Numbered from the stretch's first letter, positions 1-8,602 are shown. The stretch is 64,000 nt of DNA from Promethearchaeota archaeon Loki_b31 (GCA_005222975.1 NJBI01000007.1:1-64000), one strand, 5' to 3'. Notes: generated by a model from the letters alone, not told the origin. Program-made: numbers and translations.

Positions 1-114
1 TGGAAGATTAACAAGGCGTGGCTCAAAAAATGTCGTAAAAAAGGGAAGATACGCCAAAAGTGGACCTTACAAGACAACCAAGACGCTTTAGTTGATTTAT
101 TTCTCGAGGCGTAA
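1..114 (+). CDS. C-terminal tail of an unidentified protein (5' end outside window)
   Basis: Frame 1 is open from the first base and ends at a TAA at 112-114, giving 37 residues ending DNQDALVDLFLEA. The tail is basic first (KKCRKKGKIRQK) and then acidic/amphipathic, like a real protein C-terminus, and it is less AT-rich than the following intergenic DNA. The start lies to the left of the window. No family can be recognised from so short a piece. Confidence 0.4.
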   Translation, partial: WKINKAWLKKCRKKGKIRQKWTLQDNQDALVDLFLEA

Positions 115-577
115 AGAAAATTAACAAGGGTGTATCAAAAAGGTGAGAATAATGTCGGTTCAGAAAAGAATAAAAATTAATAGAAAAAAATTACTTCCTT
201 AGATACTGAATATAGAAAAAAGATAGCAAAGAAGAAATATAAAAATATTTTTTAAACTATTTAAACTACAACTATATCTCATTTTCTTTTCTTTTAGTTT
301 AAATATGAGATTATTTATATACTTTTGATATAGAAAAGTGCAAGAAATACGATACTGCTATTGACGACCCTTTCATTCATTATGGGCATTAAATAGTAAA
401 AAAAAATATAGAGGTAAGGTAAGATGGCACCTGGATGCGGTAATATTATACCCTAAATATTTCTCCCGCTTAGGTTATTTTTTAACCTAAAATGCGGGAA
501 AACCATATTTTTACTCTTTTTTTTGTAAGTATAATGCGAGATATCTAGCTCAACAAGAATAAATATTAATTTAGAAT
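115..577. other. AT-rich intergenic stretch with one hairpin
   Basis: No convincing gene is seen in about 460 bases. It contains short chance ORFs (a 16-codon ORF near 153 and a 10-codon ORF near 424) and an open but startless stretch ending near 390. The only clear structure is the inverted repeat at 464-499. The start of the stretch (116-150) loosely resembles bases 1-35 (AAATTAACAAGGGTGT against AGATTAACAAGGCGTG), possibly a weak local duplication. Confidence 0.5.
464..499. terminator. Inverted repeat / possible 3'-end hairpin
   Basis: TCCCGC plus TTAGGTTA pairs with TAACCTAA plus GCGGGA across a short T-rich loop, with a 3-nt bulge on one side. It is followed on the plus strand by T-rich sequence (near 505-534). 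It lies about 80 nt beyond the stop of the minus-strand nucleotidyltransferase gene, so it could shape that mRNA's 3' end or end a plus-strand transcript. Archaeal termination often needs only T-tracts, so the role is uncertain. Confidence 0.35.
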
Positions 578-1873
578 TTAATAAAAGGAGTTACTTTTCT
601 TCTTTATACCTTCATAAGAGTCTTGATAATACAAAGTATTTGGTGGTACATCTTCCGTTACTAAGGTTTGTGCCCCTATTACAGAATTTTCGCCAATTTT
701 TTTACCACACATGATATTAGCATTAATTCCAGTCTGCACATTAGGTCCAATAATCGCCCCTAATTTTCTCCTCCCTGAATCTATTCTTTCTCCTTTAATT
801 TTAACCCAAACACTTTTATTATCAAATCGTAGGTTTGATGTTTTCGAACCTGCTCCAAGGTTTACATTTTCACAGATGATAGAATCTCCCACATAATTAA
901 AATGTGGAACATTTGAATTAGAAAAAATAATCGAATTTTTTACTTCACTTATACCAATATGACAATTATCTCCTACTGATGTATGAGGTCTTATGTATGC
1001 ATTAGGGCCAATTAAAGTATTTTCTCCAATAAAACACGGACCTTGAATGTAACTTCCCGATTTAACATTTGTATTTCTTCCAATATGAACGTTCCCGAAG
1101 ATGTGAACATTTTCTTCTACATTACCTAATATTTTTCTTTCTATTCGATCTAAAAGAAAGATATTTGCATCAAATAGTTGCCAGGGTAAGCCAATATCGC
1201 TCCAGAAATGATCTATTATAACATATCCTGTTATTTTTCCATTTAATTGATTTATTAAAATCTCCATTGAATCTGTAAATTCGTATTCGTTTCTAACAGA
1301 TTTTTTTGTTTTCTCAATTGCTTTAAATATCAAAGGATCAAAAATATAAATTCCAGCGTTAGCCAAATTTCCTACATTTAGATCTGCAGAAGGCTTTTCA
1401 ACAATTTTTTCTACAAAACCATCAAAATTTAGTGAAATTATTCCATAATCTTGAGGATTTTTTACTTCTATTAGCGAGATTAAACCTTCAATTTTATTCT
1501 CATTGAATTTCCGTAGTATTTCTTTAAATATTATTGGATCTACTAACAAATCGCCATATATCATTAAGAAAGGCTCGTCTTTAATAAAATCCTTGGCATA
1601 ACCAAAAGCATGTGCTGTACCTAAATATTCTTCTTGGGTTTTATATTCTATTTTAATTTGAAATTTATCAATTCCATTGCCAAAATATTTTCTAATTATA
1701 TCTTCTTTATAACCAACGATTAGTAATATTTCATCTATTCCGGCTTCTTTCAACCCTAAAATAGTATATTCGAGTAATGGTTTACCTGCGATTGGTATCA
1801 TAGGTTTTGGACGAGATGATGTAATTGGCATTAATCTCATTCCCTTTCCAGCAGCTAGTATAACCGATTTCAT
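578..1873 (-). CDS. Sugar-1-phosphate nucleotidyltransferase with left-handed beta-helix domain (GlmU-like)
   Basis: Predicted to make an NDP-sugar from a sugar-1-phosphate and NTP in the cytosol. The N-terminus carries the pyrophosphorylase signature LAAGKGMRLMP followed by RPKPMIPIAGKP, and the Rossmann-like transferase domain spans about residues 1-240. From about 245 to 420 there are hexapeptide repeats typical of a left-handed beta-helix, as in archaeal bifunctional GlmU/ST0452-like proteins. Length (431 aa) fits two-domain members. The ATG start sits directly before the conserved KSVILAAGKG strand. Whether the helix domain has acetyltransferase activity cannot be read from the sequence. 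A second, shorter relative lies at 51663-52811. The next gene on the same strand is a GH13 enzyme, which suggests carbohydrate metabolism. Confidence 0.85.
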   Translation of the reverse strand: MKSVILAAGKGMRLMPITSSRPKPMIPIAGKPLLEYTILGLKEAGIDEILLIVGYKEDIIRKYFGNGIDKFQIKIEYKTQEEYLGTAHAFGYAKDFIKDEPFLMIYGDLLVDPIIFKEILRKFNENKIEGLISLIEVKNPQDYGIISLNFDGFVEKIVEKPSADLNVGNLANAGIYIFDPLIFKAIEKTKKSVRNEYEFTDSMEILINQLNGKITGYVIIDHFWSDIGLPWQLFDANIFLLDRIERKILGNVEENVHIFGNVHIGRNTNVKSGSYIQGPCFIGENTLIGPNAYIRPHTSVGDNCHIGISEVKNSIIFSNSNVPHFNYVGDSIICENVNLGAGSKTSNLRFDNKSVWVKIKGERIDSGRRKLGAIIGPNVQTGINANIMCGKKIGENSVIGAQTLVTEDVPPNTLYYQDSYEGIKKKSNSFY

Positions 1874-1984
1874 AAATGATTAGAAATATTTATTATATTA
1901 AAATTTTCTTAAGAAATTTAACAAGAATCTTACTTAAACAACTATTAAATCTAGCAAAAACAGTTAATGTCTATTGAAAGCTTT

Positions 1985-3475
1985 TCACGCTTTTTCTACA
2001 CGAAATATATGGCTATTCCAACCCTCTAATTCGATATATAATCCATTTTCACGAAGATCTTTTCCTTCATAAATATATTGGTTCCTTGTAAGCAGATCTG
2101 TAAACTTCCAGTTAAAAAGTCCAAAATCTATATCTTCTATTATTAAATGCGCTTTGGAAGAAATTAAACTATAATTGACAACAATTAATAGCCGATCCTT
2201 ATCTGTCCACCACTGATACGAAATAATATTATTGAAAGAGTTATCACTTGAATCGACAGTTTTAACTTTACATAAGGACCATTTTCCATTGTCAAACTCT
2301 CTTCCGGGAATAATTTTCAACAAATTGTCATAGAATTCCATTAGAGCTACGTCATCTTCTTCTGTCGCCGCCCTTCCTAATTGAACAGGTAATTTTATTT
2401 CGTATCCTCGTGTTTGACCTTCAAAAATTAATCGAGCGCCGGGTAGTGTTGAGGTAATAACAACAGCAGCTTTTGAAGCTTCAGTTCCGAACACCGTTAT
2501 AGCTCTTGGTTCATCGTGATTCTCAATAAAGCGAAGCAATTTACTTTGGTAATCCCAATCTGCTTTAAGATGTTCGTTAACCCTCTGAGCACTATCATTA
2601 GCTAAGCGTTCGTATAGTTTCTTATCATAACAATAATCAAATCCTTGCTGCATCAATTCAAATTCCATATCCCAATACACTTCAGCTATAAACTTAAAAT
2701 CGGGGAATTCATTTTTTACAGCAACTATAATTTCTTCCCAAAATTCTTTTTCAAGAGCCTGATCTGCTTTTTCCTTCCATGTGCGGCTGAAAACGCTATT
2801 CGTCATTAACATTGCCATATCACATCTAACACCATCACATTGTTGGGCGATCGAAAGTAGCGTGCTAATGGCTTTTGAACGAGCTTCAGACGAAAACGCA
2901 TTGATTTGCACGGTGTCGGTCCAAGCAGGAAAATTCGGATCGCGACCATGAGCATAAACAATATCTCCTAAAGAGAAAAAGTCGTACGGTTTAGATATTA
3001 AATCATCTAAAGTTCCTTTTATAAAAACATCTGATTTTTCAAGCGTCCATAGATGATCTACTGAAACATGGTTGGGAACATAATCTAAAAGTAGCAATAT
3101 TCCATGGTCAACCAATTCTTTGCGGAAGGAATTTAAACCGTCTGAACCACCAAGGTGAGAACTAACATGATAATAATATACTGAATATGGCGAACCAATA
3201 ACATCATCGGTATTAAAATAGTGTAACGCCTTACGATATTCTTCTTGTAAGCCTTCATGGTTAATCGCAATTTCTCTTCCTATAGGGCTTCGTTCCCATA
3301 CTCCCATTAACCAAATAACATCATAAGGGGTTAATTCTTGGTCAATTAATTCAACAGGTAATGTATCTAACTTAATTGTATGACCATATATCTCAGATAA
3401 ATTGTTTAACCATGACCATGTGTTAATTTCGTAAATTTTAGGGTGTTTAGGCCATGCATTCTTTTTTATTGACAT
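1985..3475 (-). CDS. GH13 alpha-amylase-family glycoside hydrolase/transglycosylase
   Basis: A compact (496 aa) GH13 barrel enzyme acting on alpha-glucans or alpha-glucosides. Conserved GH13 regions are visible in order: region I LLDYVPNHVSVD, region II with the nucleophile Asp in GVRCDMAML, region III with the acid/base Glu in FIAEVYWD, and region IV IENHDEPR. All three catalytic carboxylates are present. No signal peptide is seen, so it is probably cytosolic. A C-terminal beta-sandwich-like region follows from about residue 400. It resembles the core of the giant GH13 protein at 45757-49167 (both have LWLxGLWERS-like and DxxPNH segments). It could be a sucrose phosphorylase-like or maltose-processing enzyme; the substrate cannot be assigned. 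Confidence 0.85.
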   Translation of the reverse strand: MSIKKNAWPKHPKIYEINTWSWLNNLSEIYGHTIKLDTLPVELIDQELTPYDVIWLMGVWERSPIGREIAINHEGLQEEYRKALHYFNTDDVIGSPYSVYYYHVSSHLGGSDGLNSFRKELVDHGILLLLDYVPNHVSVDHLWTLEKSDVFIKGTLDDLISKPYDFFSLGDIVYAHGRDPNFPAWTDTVQINAFSSEARSKAISTLLSIAQQCDGVRCDMAMLMTNSVFSRTWKEKADQALEKEFWEEIIVAVKNEFPDFKFIAEVYWDMEFELMQQGFDYCYDKKLYERLANDSAQRVNEHLKADWDYQSKLLRFIENHDEPRAITVFGTEASKAAVVITSTLPGARLIFEGQTRGYEIKLPVQLGRAATEEDDVALMEFYDNLLKIIPGREFDNGKWSLCKVKTVDSSDNSFNNIISYQWWTDKDRLLIVVNYSLISSKAHLIIEDIDFGLFNWKFTDLLTRNQYIYEGKDLRENGLYIELEGWNSHIFRVEKA

Positions 3476-3614
3476 GATTAATTTAGGTTCGATTAATTCT
3501 TAGTATTAATGAATATTAAATATGCCTCCTAATATAAAAAATAAATCCTATTTTAGTTTCAAATTTCGAACAGAAGCTAACGAGTAATTTATTGCTAAGT
3601 AATTTTTTGTCAAC

Positions 3615-3640
3615 TTTTTTATAAATAAATATATATAAAT
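3615..3640 (+). promoter_or_regulatory. Possible TATA-box region for the coiled-coil gene
   Basis: TTTTTTATAAATAAATATATAAA lies 55-75 nt upstream of the ATG at 3694, a reasonable place for an archaeal TATA element. The surrounding DNA is so AT-rich that this is weak evidence. Confidence 0.3.
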
Positions 3641-3693
3641 TATTAGACAATCATAACTATAATAAAGAAAAAGAAAAGAAGTAAGTATTGAAA

Positions 3694-4260
3694 ATGAGTG
3701 AAGAGAAAGACGCAATAAGGAAGCTAATAATGTTGATTTCGGATTTACGTGCTAAAGACGAGGAGCGTTACGAAGCGCATGTTAATTTTATGAACGAAAC
3801 CATTAAGATGATTAGTGCAATTGAGTCTCAGATGAATAAACACTGGTCTACTGTGTTAGAATCCCTAAAGGAACTAAATACGGACATAAACAATAATTTA
3901 GACAGTTTACTTACAGGGATAAACCCTAAAGGGCTTAGAGAAACATCCAAATCGCTTCAAGAAATCATGGATACAATGAACAAGAGCGTTCAATCGATGA
4001 ATTTGGAAAAGGTTTTAAGCGAACTTAAAGTTTTAAAAGCCTCTACAGTACCAAGCCTACTCACAGCAGCAATTCCTGGGACGGTTTCTGTAGGACAACA
4101 ACCAGAACTAATTACAGCTAATCTTGATCTAAAACCTCCGACTGGTGCAGTAGCTTCACAAGAACCTGAAATATACGGATTTGTTCCCGGAAAAAAGAAG
4201 AAGAAAGAAGAAGAAGAGGAAGAACCTCATTTAATGAAACCATCAGATTTATTCAAATAA
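3694..4260 (+). CDS. Uncharacterised coiled-coil protein with charged C-terminal tail
   Basis: A family of unknown function. The first ~110 residues are predominantly helical with heptad-like hydrophobic spacing (a likely coiled coil). A Pro/Thr/Gly-rich linker follows, then a C-terminal segment GFVPGKKKKKEEEEEEPHLM with a Lys run facing a Glu run. No membrane helix or enzyme motif is seen. The ORF track starts at a TTG (3688), but the ATG two codons later (MSEEKD) is a better start. It stands alone between minus-strand genes. The gene at 38672-39784 has a similar design (coiled coil plus Pro-rich linker), common among cytoskeletal or scaffold-like Asgard proteins; no specific role can be claimed. 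Confidence 0.7.
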   Translation: MSEEKDAIRKLIMLISDLRAKDEERYEAHVNFMNETIKMISAIESQMNKHWSTVLESLKELNTDINNNLDSLLTGINPKGLRETSKSLQEIMDTMNKSVQSMNLEKVLSELKVLKASTVPSLLTAAIPGTVSVGQQPELITANLDLKPPTGAVASQEPEIYGFVPGKKKKKEEEEEEPHLMKPSDLFK

Positions 4261-4277
4261 GTAATTACTTAATCAAT

Positions 4278-5636
4278 CTAATACTTATTTTTCAATCTTT
4301 CCATAAAAGGTTCTACACTTTTTTTGACTTGTTCTATGTTTTCGCCTATTTTTTTGAAATTAATAACTATTGATGGTATATTTAATTCAGTTTTCATTTT
4401 ATCCTTTAATGTATCGTATGTTTTTGATATTGAAGGGCACCCAAATACTTGGTTGAAGATTAAACCATCTATGTTCAATTTCTTTGCTGCTGCTAAATAT
4501 GAATTCGTCATATTTTCTTTATTGCATCCAATTCCTTTTGTTGATGAGTTCAATAGAAAACGAGAGTAATCTTCAATGGGATCGGAATTTTTTGATAAAG
4601 GGATTTCTTCCAATAAACCTAGTAAGTCCCAATCAGCATATATTATCCTTCCACCCAATTTATAAATAATTTCATGTACTTCTGGTTCCCACCCTTGGTA
4701 CATTGGGGCAAATAGCACCCTTGGCATGTGAGAAACATCCATTCCTATACCTTTTTTGATCCTCTCTCTCATTTCTTTAACTAATTGACTCATATTATTT
4801 AAGTATCTTTGAGCGTTAGAATTATAATCTTGAAATGTTATTGTTAGAAGCGCTAGAATTTCCGCAAAGGATGCAGGATTACAAGGATAGAAATTTGAAG
4901 TGCTGATCTCATAAAGAATTGTTTTATAAAATCGCTTTACCTGGTTTCCTATTCGGAATTGTTTTTGTAAGCTATTATCTGTGACAAAATTTCCAGTTAT
5001 ACCCTCTAAATCACTGATCCCCCTTTTTACACTATTTACCATCTGTTCTAGCGCCTTATTTTCATTTTCTGGGTTTTTAGGAGGAACCTCAATCGTTATT
5101 TGATTAGGAACTGTTGTTTTTAACGATTCAGAAAACTTATTCCATTCACCACAACGCATAGCGAAGTTAAGATTAGCGTCTAAGTTTTTTCCCTTTGATA
5201 AATGCATTCCATAAAGAGCGTTAATTCCATAACACAATTCAGAAGGAACGCCATTGTTAACACCTAATTCGTACATTTCATTATATTTACTATGAATAGA
5301 TGTAATAACATCTTCAAGAATTTTATCAACTATTTTTAATACATCAAATTGACGAGCGAAATCTAGAAATTTTGATGTTAAACTCCAACCTAACACACTA
5401 GTGGCGGAATTTAACATTATTAAGTACTTATTAACCTCAAACGATTCCATCCGAATTGGAAAAACTGGAATCCCTCCAACGGCAAAAGCTAAATCGGGGA
5501 ATCCTAAGGCAACTGAAATTAATTTTTTCTTTTCTTTAAACTTTTTCTTCTTTAGATACTCTCTGCCTGTTAAAAAATTATAAGCCATTTTAAGAACAGA
5601 TGTGAAACTTACGACATCATCAGCGTATATACTCGT
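4278..5636 (-). CDS. 2-hydroxyacyl-CoA dehydratase B-type subunit (paralogue 1), apparent ACG start
   Basis: Belongs to the HgdB/FldC/BcrC-like family, which binds a [4Fe-4S] cluster in enzymes that remove water from 2-hydroxyacyl-CoA or reduce benzoyl-CoA. Conserved stretches include FPDLAFAVGGIPVFPIRM, FYPCNPASFAEILALL and DGLIFNQVFGC, keeping family cysteines. The ORF track begins at ATG 5588 (MAYNFL), but the frame continues upstream and encodes SIYADDVVSFTSVLK, clearly homologous to the first 17 residues of the paralogue at 11522-12877 (SLIADEIITFSSVLR). The codon aligned with the paralogue's ATG is ACG at 5636-5634. With that start the protein is 452 aa against 451 aa for the paralogue. 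A fossil third copy lies just upstream at 5751-5882. No partner subunit or activase is adjacent, so it may borrow those at 12874-14911. Confidence 0.8.
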   Translation of the reverse strand, partial: TSIYADDVVSFTSVLKMAYNFLTGREYLKKKKFKEKKKLISVALGFPDLAFAVGGIPVFPIRMESFEVNKYLIMLNSATSVLGWSLTSKFLDFARQFDVLKIVDKILEDVITSIHSKYNEMYELGVNNGVPSELCYGINALYGMHLSKGKNLDANLNFAMRCGEWNKFSESLKTTVPNQITIEVPPKNPENENKALEQMVNSVKRGISDLEGITGNFVTDNSLQKQFRIGNQVKRFYKTILYEISTSNFYPCNPASFAEILALLTITFQDYNSNAQRYLNNMSQLVKEMRERIKKGIGMDVSHMPRVLFAPMYQGWEPEVHEIIYKLGGRIIYADWDLLGLLEEIPLSKNSDPIEDYSRFLLNSSTKGIGCNKENMTNSYLAAAKKLNIDGLIFNQVFGCPSISKTYDTLKDKMKTELNIPSIVINFKKIGENIEQVKKSVEPFMERLKNKY

Positions 5637-5750
5637 TTTAAAACCAACTCTAGTTGCTAATATAAATTGAGAATTTTCTACAACTATAATTTAAAATTAG
5701 TCATTTAATAGTAATAAAATTTATGAGCTAAATTATATGGGTTTATGATT

Positions 5751-5882
5751 TTATTTGAACATCTTCATAAAAACTCCAAGATGAGTTTTTATTTCTTCGA
5801 TTTTTTCGCCAATTTTATTAGATATAATTGTTAATGATGGTATTTCAAGTACTCAATATAATTTTTCTTTTAACATAACATA
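5751..5882 (-). pseudogene. 3'-end fossil of a third 2-hydroxyacyl-CoA dehydratase B-type gene
   Basis: The minus strand reads YVMLKEKLY*VLEIP and then SLTIISNKIGEKIEEIKTHL..FMKMFK*. This matches the C-terminus of the 11522-12877 gene (YTMLREKVRRELEIPTTAITF and on to FMEMFK*). There is an in-frame TGA at 5855-5853, and similarity is lost beyond about 5882, so only the last ~40 codons survive. The fragment is closer to the 11522 gene than to its immediate neighbour at 4278, so it is the remnant of a separate duplicate. It is not in the ORF track. Confidence 0.75.
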
Positions 5883-6063
5883 CTACTCTTAGAAGTTTTA
5901 TTCTAATACTCGAGTATTATCTCGGATTTGAAAATTTTTATATTTCATGGTTTACTTCTTGAAATTCGAATTTTTCCGCAAACATAAGAGTTAAGCAAGA
6001 TTTAATTGTATATAAAATGTATTATAAACCAAGAAAATTAAAATGTGAAAAAATCTGATCAAG

Positions 6064-7050
6064 ATGACTAAGGAAAAAATAAAAATTTGTGTACTTGAGA
6101 AAAAACGAGGAAATTTTTCAATACAAGAGAAATTTGCTAAAAGCGAAAATATTATCGATACAACTAATCAAGAAGTAGAACATCATTTAAGTGCTTTAAA
6201 TGAAGCGGGTTATGATGTAAAAATATTAAAATGGAATGACAATATAATTTCTGATTTAAAAAGTCTTGACATTGATATCGTATTTAATGTATCCAGCATT
6301 GTTGAAACAGCTATTTTAGAAGAATTAGAGATACCTTATGTAGGGTCTGATATTTTTGGATGCGTTATAGCAACCGATAAGGTTCTTACTAAAGATTTGT
6401 GGCTTAAAAAAGGATTACCAACATCACCTTATATTTTAGCAAGATCAAAAGAGGATTGTGAAATTTTTAAGAAAAACAAGCGTTTTGATTATCCTTTATT
6501 TATAAAACCCTCTCAAGGGAGAGGAAGTTCTGGAATCGACGAATCCTCACTTATCTGTTCATATAACGAATTAATTAAAGGAGTTGAAAAAAGATTAAAC
6601 ACAATAAATCAACCTGTTCTTATTGAAAAATTTTTAAAAGGTAGGGAAATAACATGTGGAATTATTGGTAATGGAAATCAGATTAAAGCCTTACCTTTAT
6701 TAGAAATAATACACAAGGAAAAGGAAAAATTCTTGACATTTAATAAAAAAGAGTTAGATGACGATAAATTCCAATGCCCTGCAAAATTAACTCCGAAACA
6801 GTCTAAAGAATTACAGAAATTAGCTATTTCAGCATTTCAAGCGATAAATCTTAGAGATTATGGTCGTGTAGACATGATCTTATCAGAAGAAGGTCCTTTT
6901 TTATTAGAAATAAATTGTTTTGCAGGATTAATGTGTACACCAAAAGATAAACCTCATAGTTACATGGGCTTTATGGCAATTGCAGAAAACAAAAAAAGTA
7001 GTGAATTCTTAGATGAAATTATAAAAGAAGCATTAAAAAGAATTGGATAA
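6064..7050 (+). CDS. D-alanine-D-alanine-ligase-like ATP-grasp enzyme
   Basis: ATP-grasp ligase that would join a carboxylate to an amine with ATP hydrolysis. Seen in order: an N-terminal pre-ATP-grasp domain, YVGSDIFGCVIATDKVLTK (Ddl-like GSxxxAxxxxxDK), FIKPSQGRGSSGI (ATP-binding loop), EKFLKGREITCGI, and the metal-binding end GPFLLEINCFAGL. Length (328 aa) is typical of Ddl. The next gene on the same strand, 42 nt away, encodes an amino-acid racemase, so the pair could make and ligate a D-amino acid. Archaea generally lack peptidoglycan, so the product is unknown; other Ddl-like ligases make non-murein dipeptides. ATG start about 13 nt after a GTG-rich purine stretch. Confidence 0.8.
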   Translation: MTKEKIKICVLEKKRGNFSIQEKFAKSENIIDTTNQEVEHHLSALNEAGYDVKILKWNDNIISDLKSLDIDIVFNVSSIVETAILEELEIPYVGSDIFGCVIATDKVLTKDLWLKKGLPTSPYILARSKEDCEIFKKNKRFDYPLFIKPSQGRGSSGIDESSLICSYNELIKGVEKRLNTINQPVLIEKFLKGREITCGIIGNGNQIKALPLLEIIHKEKEKFLTFNKKELDDDKFQCPAKLTPKQSKELQKLAISAFQAINLRDYGRVDMILSEEGPFLLEINCFAGLMCTPKDKPHSYMGFMAIAENKKSSEFLDEIIKEALKRIG

Positions 7051-7092
7051 CTTTCGTTCAAACTAAAAACAAATTGTATTATGTGAATTAAA

Positions 7093-8178
7093 ATGCCAAT
7101 ACTTGAAATAAATTTGAGAAAAATTAGACATAACGCAAAATTATTAAAGAATCTTTTAACTCAGCGAAATGTATCTATTATTGGAATTACAAAACTTGTC
7201 TTAGGAAACCCTACTATTGCAATGACGTTGGTTCAAGGAGGAATAGAGTATTTAGGAGATTCACGAATTAACAATATTATTAAAATGAAAAAAAATAATA
7301 TTAGAGCTCAATTTGTTTTAATTCGTATTCCAAGCATTACTGAAATTCCTCTTGTTGTTAAATACGCAAATTATAGCCTAAACTCAGAATTAAAGACCAT
7401 AAGAATGCTTTCAAATGAAGCCGTTAAACAAAAAAAGATACATAGTATAATTCTAATGGTAGATATGGGAGATTTAAGAGAAGGAATAAACATATTCAAT
7501 ATTGAATGTTTTGTCGAAGAGATTTTAAGACTAAAAAATATAAATTTAAGTGGAATTGGTACAAACTTCAAATGTTTTAGTGGTATCATCCCGACAGATG
7601 AAAATATGAATGAATTTTCTAAATTAGTATTTAGGATCAAAGATAAATTTGAATTGGAATTAGAATTTGTCTCAGGAGGAAATTCTGCAAATTTTAACTG
7701 GTTTAAATCGTGTAAAAACATTGGTGAAATAAATAATTTTAGAATTGGGGAAGCTATGTTTCTAGGAAAAGAAACAATAAATTATGAACCAATTCCAAAT
7801 CTTTATATAGACGCTTTTAAGTTAATAACAGAAATTGTTGAATTAAAACAAAGATCTGTAATCCCCAAAGGGATTATTGTATCAAATGCATTTGGGGAAA
7901 GTGTCCAAACTTACCATAAAAAAATTAACAACGGAAAAAAAAGCGATATAATTAGAACACAAGCACTTTTAAATATAGGTAGACAAGATATTGCAGTAAA
8001 TGGATTAAATCCGAAAGAAAGTATTAAAATTCTTGGAGCTTCAAGCGACTACTTAGTTGTAGATATAAGAGATAATCAATTTCAGATTGGACAAAAATTG
8101 CATTTTGATTTAAATTATGAAGCTCTTTTAAGAGCAATGACTAGTCCCTATATCCATAAGAAATTTATCGATATTTAA
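7093..8178 (+). CDS. PLP-dependent amino-acid racemase (ornithine racemase/alanine racemase fold)
   Basis: The 361-residue protein begins ILEINLRKIRHNAKLL and has the PLP lysine in IIGITKLVLGN, the pattern of the ornithine-racemase (Orr) branch rather than canonical Alr. VELEFVSGGNSANF-type and FRIGEAMFLG segments match the phosphate-binding and C-terminal parts of this branch. It probably interconverts L and D forms of a small or basic amino acid. It is paired with the Ddl-like ligase upstream (42-nt gap) and followed at some distance by a B12-mutase-like gene. In clostridia, ornithine racemase feeds a B12-dependent D-ornithine aminomutase, which makes this neighbourhood suggestive, but the substrate is inferred only. 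Confidence 0.75.
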   Translation: MPILEINLRKIRHNAKLLKNLLTQRNVSIIGITKLVLGNPTIAMTLVQGGIEYLGDSRINNIIKMKKNNIRAQFVLIRIPSITEIPLVVKYANYSLNSELKTIRMLSNEAVKQKKIHSIILMVDMGDLREGINIFNIECFVEEILRLKNINLSGIGTNFKCFSGIIPTDENMNEFSKLVFRIKDKFELELEFVSGGNSANFNWFKSCKNIGEINNFRIGEAMFLGKETINYEPIPNLYIDAFKLITEIVELKQRSVIPKGIIVSNAFGESVQTYHKKINNGKKSDIIRTQALLNIGRQDIAVNGLNPKESIKILGASSDYLVVDIRDNQFQIGQKLHFDLNYEALLRAMTSPYIHKKFIDI

Positions 8179-8581
8179 ATTTACATGGGTTTATGATTTA
8201 ATTCTGAATGGTAACAAAACACATTTTAAAAGAAGAAAATGAAAATATGAATATTTTTTTTATTAGTAAGGATAATTTTTTTAATTTATTAAAAAAAGTT
8301 CTAAAAAACATCTACATAATTGTAGAATTAAAATTTGACTCTTAATCTACTTAAAAGACACAAAATTTTAAATAATATGATTGATATTATAAAGAATAGG
8401 AAATATTTTGCATTGAAACTTAAAACGGTTTAATTATATCAATATTAGAATATATTTTTATATCCACTAAATAAATTAGGGATATAATTAGAGTCAATGG
8501 TTATTTACTGTTATTATTCAATAAAATTTTAATAATCACTGTTCTACAATCCAGTAAGTTTCTTTATTACTTATTTCAATA
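8179..8581. other. AT-rich intergenic stretch, repeat copy and a possible 45-aa ORF
   Basis: Bases 8185-8199 (ATGGGTTTATGATTT) exactly repeat 5737-5751 on the other side of the ligase/racemase pair. A 45-codon ORF lies at 8208-8345 and is listed separately. The remainder is low-complexity A/T sequence and presumably contains the promoter of the downstream B12/opine-dehydrogenase operon. Confidence 0.4.
8208..8345 (+). CDS. Possible small protein (45 aa), unsupported
   Basis: ATG at 8208 opens a 45-codon frame, MVTKHILKEENENMNIFF and on to VELKFDS, ending TAA, 30 nt downstream of the racemase gene. It has a charged N-terminus and an amphipathic Lys/Leu/Ile helix. There is no recognised family and no clear ribosome-binding site, and in AT-rich DNA such an ORF can arise by chance. 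Confidence 0.2.
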   Translation: MVTKHILKEENENMNIFFISKDNFFNLLKKVLKNIYIIVELKFDS

Positions 8582-8602
8582 TTGTTAAGGGTGATTAAGT
8601 CA

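Noticed and set aside
153-203. 16-codon basic ORF MSVQKRIKINRKKLLP resembling a tiny ribosomal protein such as L41e
   Set aside because: Composition lacks the Arg-rich pattern of L41e, and nothing else supports it.
424-456. 10-codon ORF MAPGCGNIIP preceded by AGGTAAGG
   Set aside because: Too short to support; no homologue recognised; may be chance in the intergenic DNA.
3480-3500. GGTTCGATT-like stretch resembling a tRNA T-arm
   Set aside because: No acceptor or anticodon arms can be folded around it.
5401-5583. Plus-strand ORF opposite the dehydratase gene
   Set aside because: Shadow of the minus-strand gene; no RBS and no family features.
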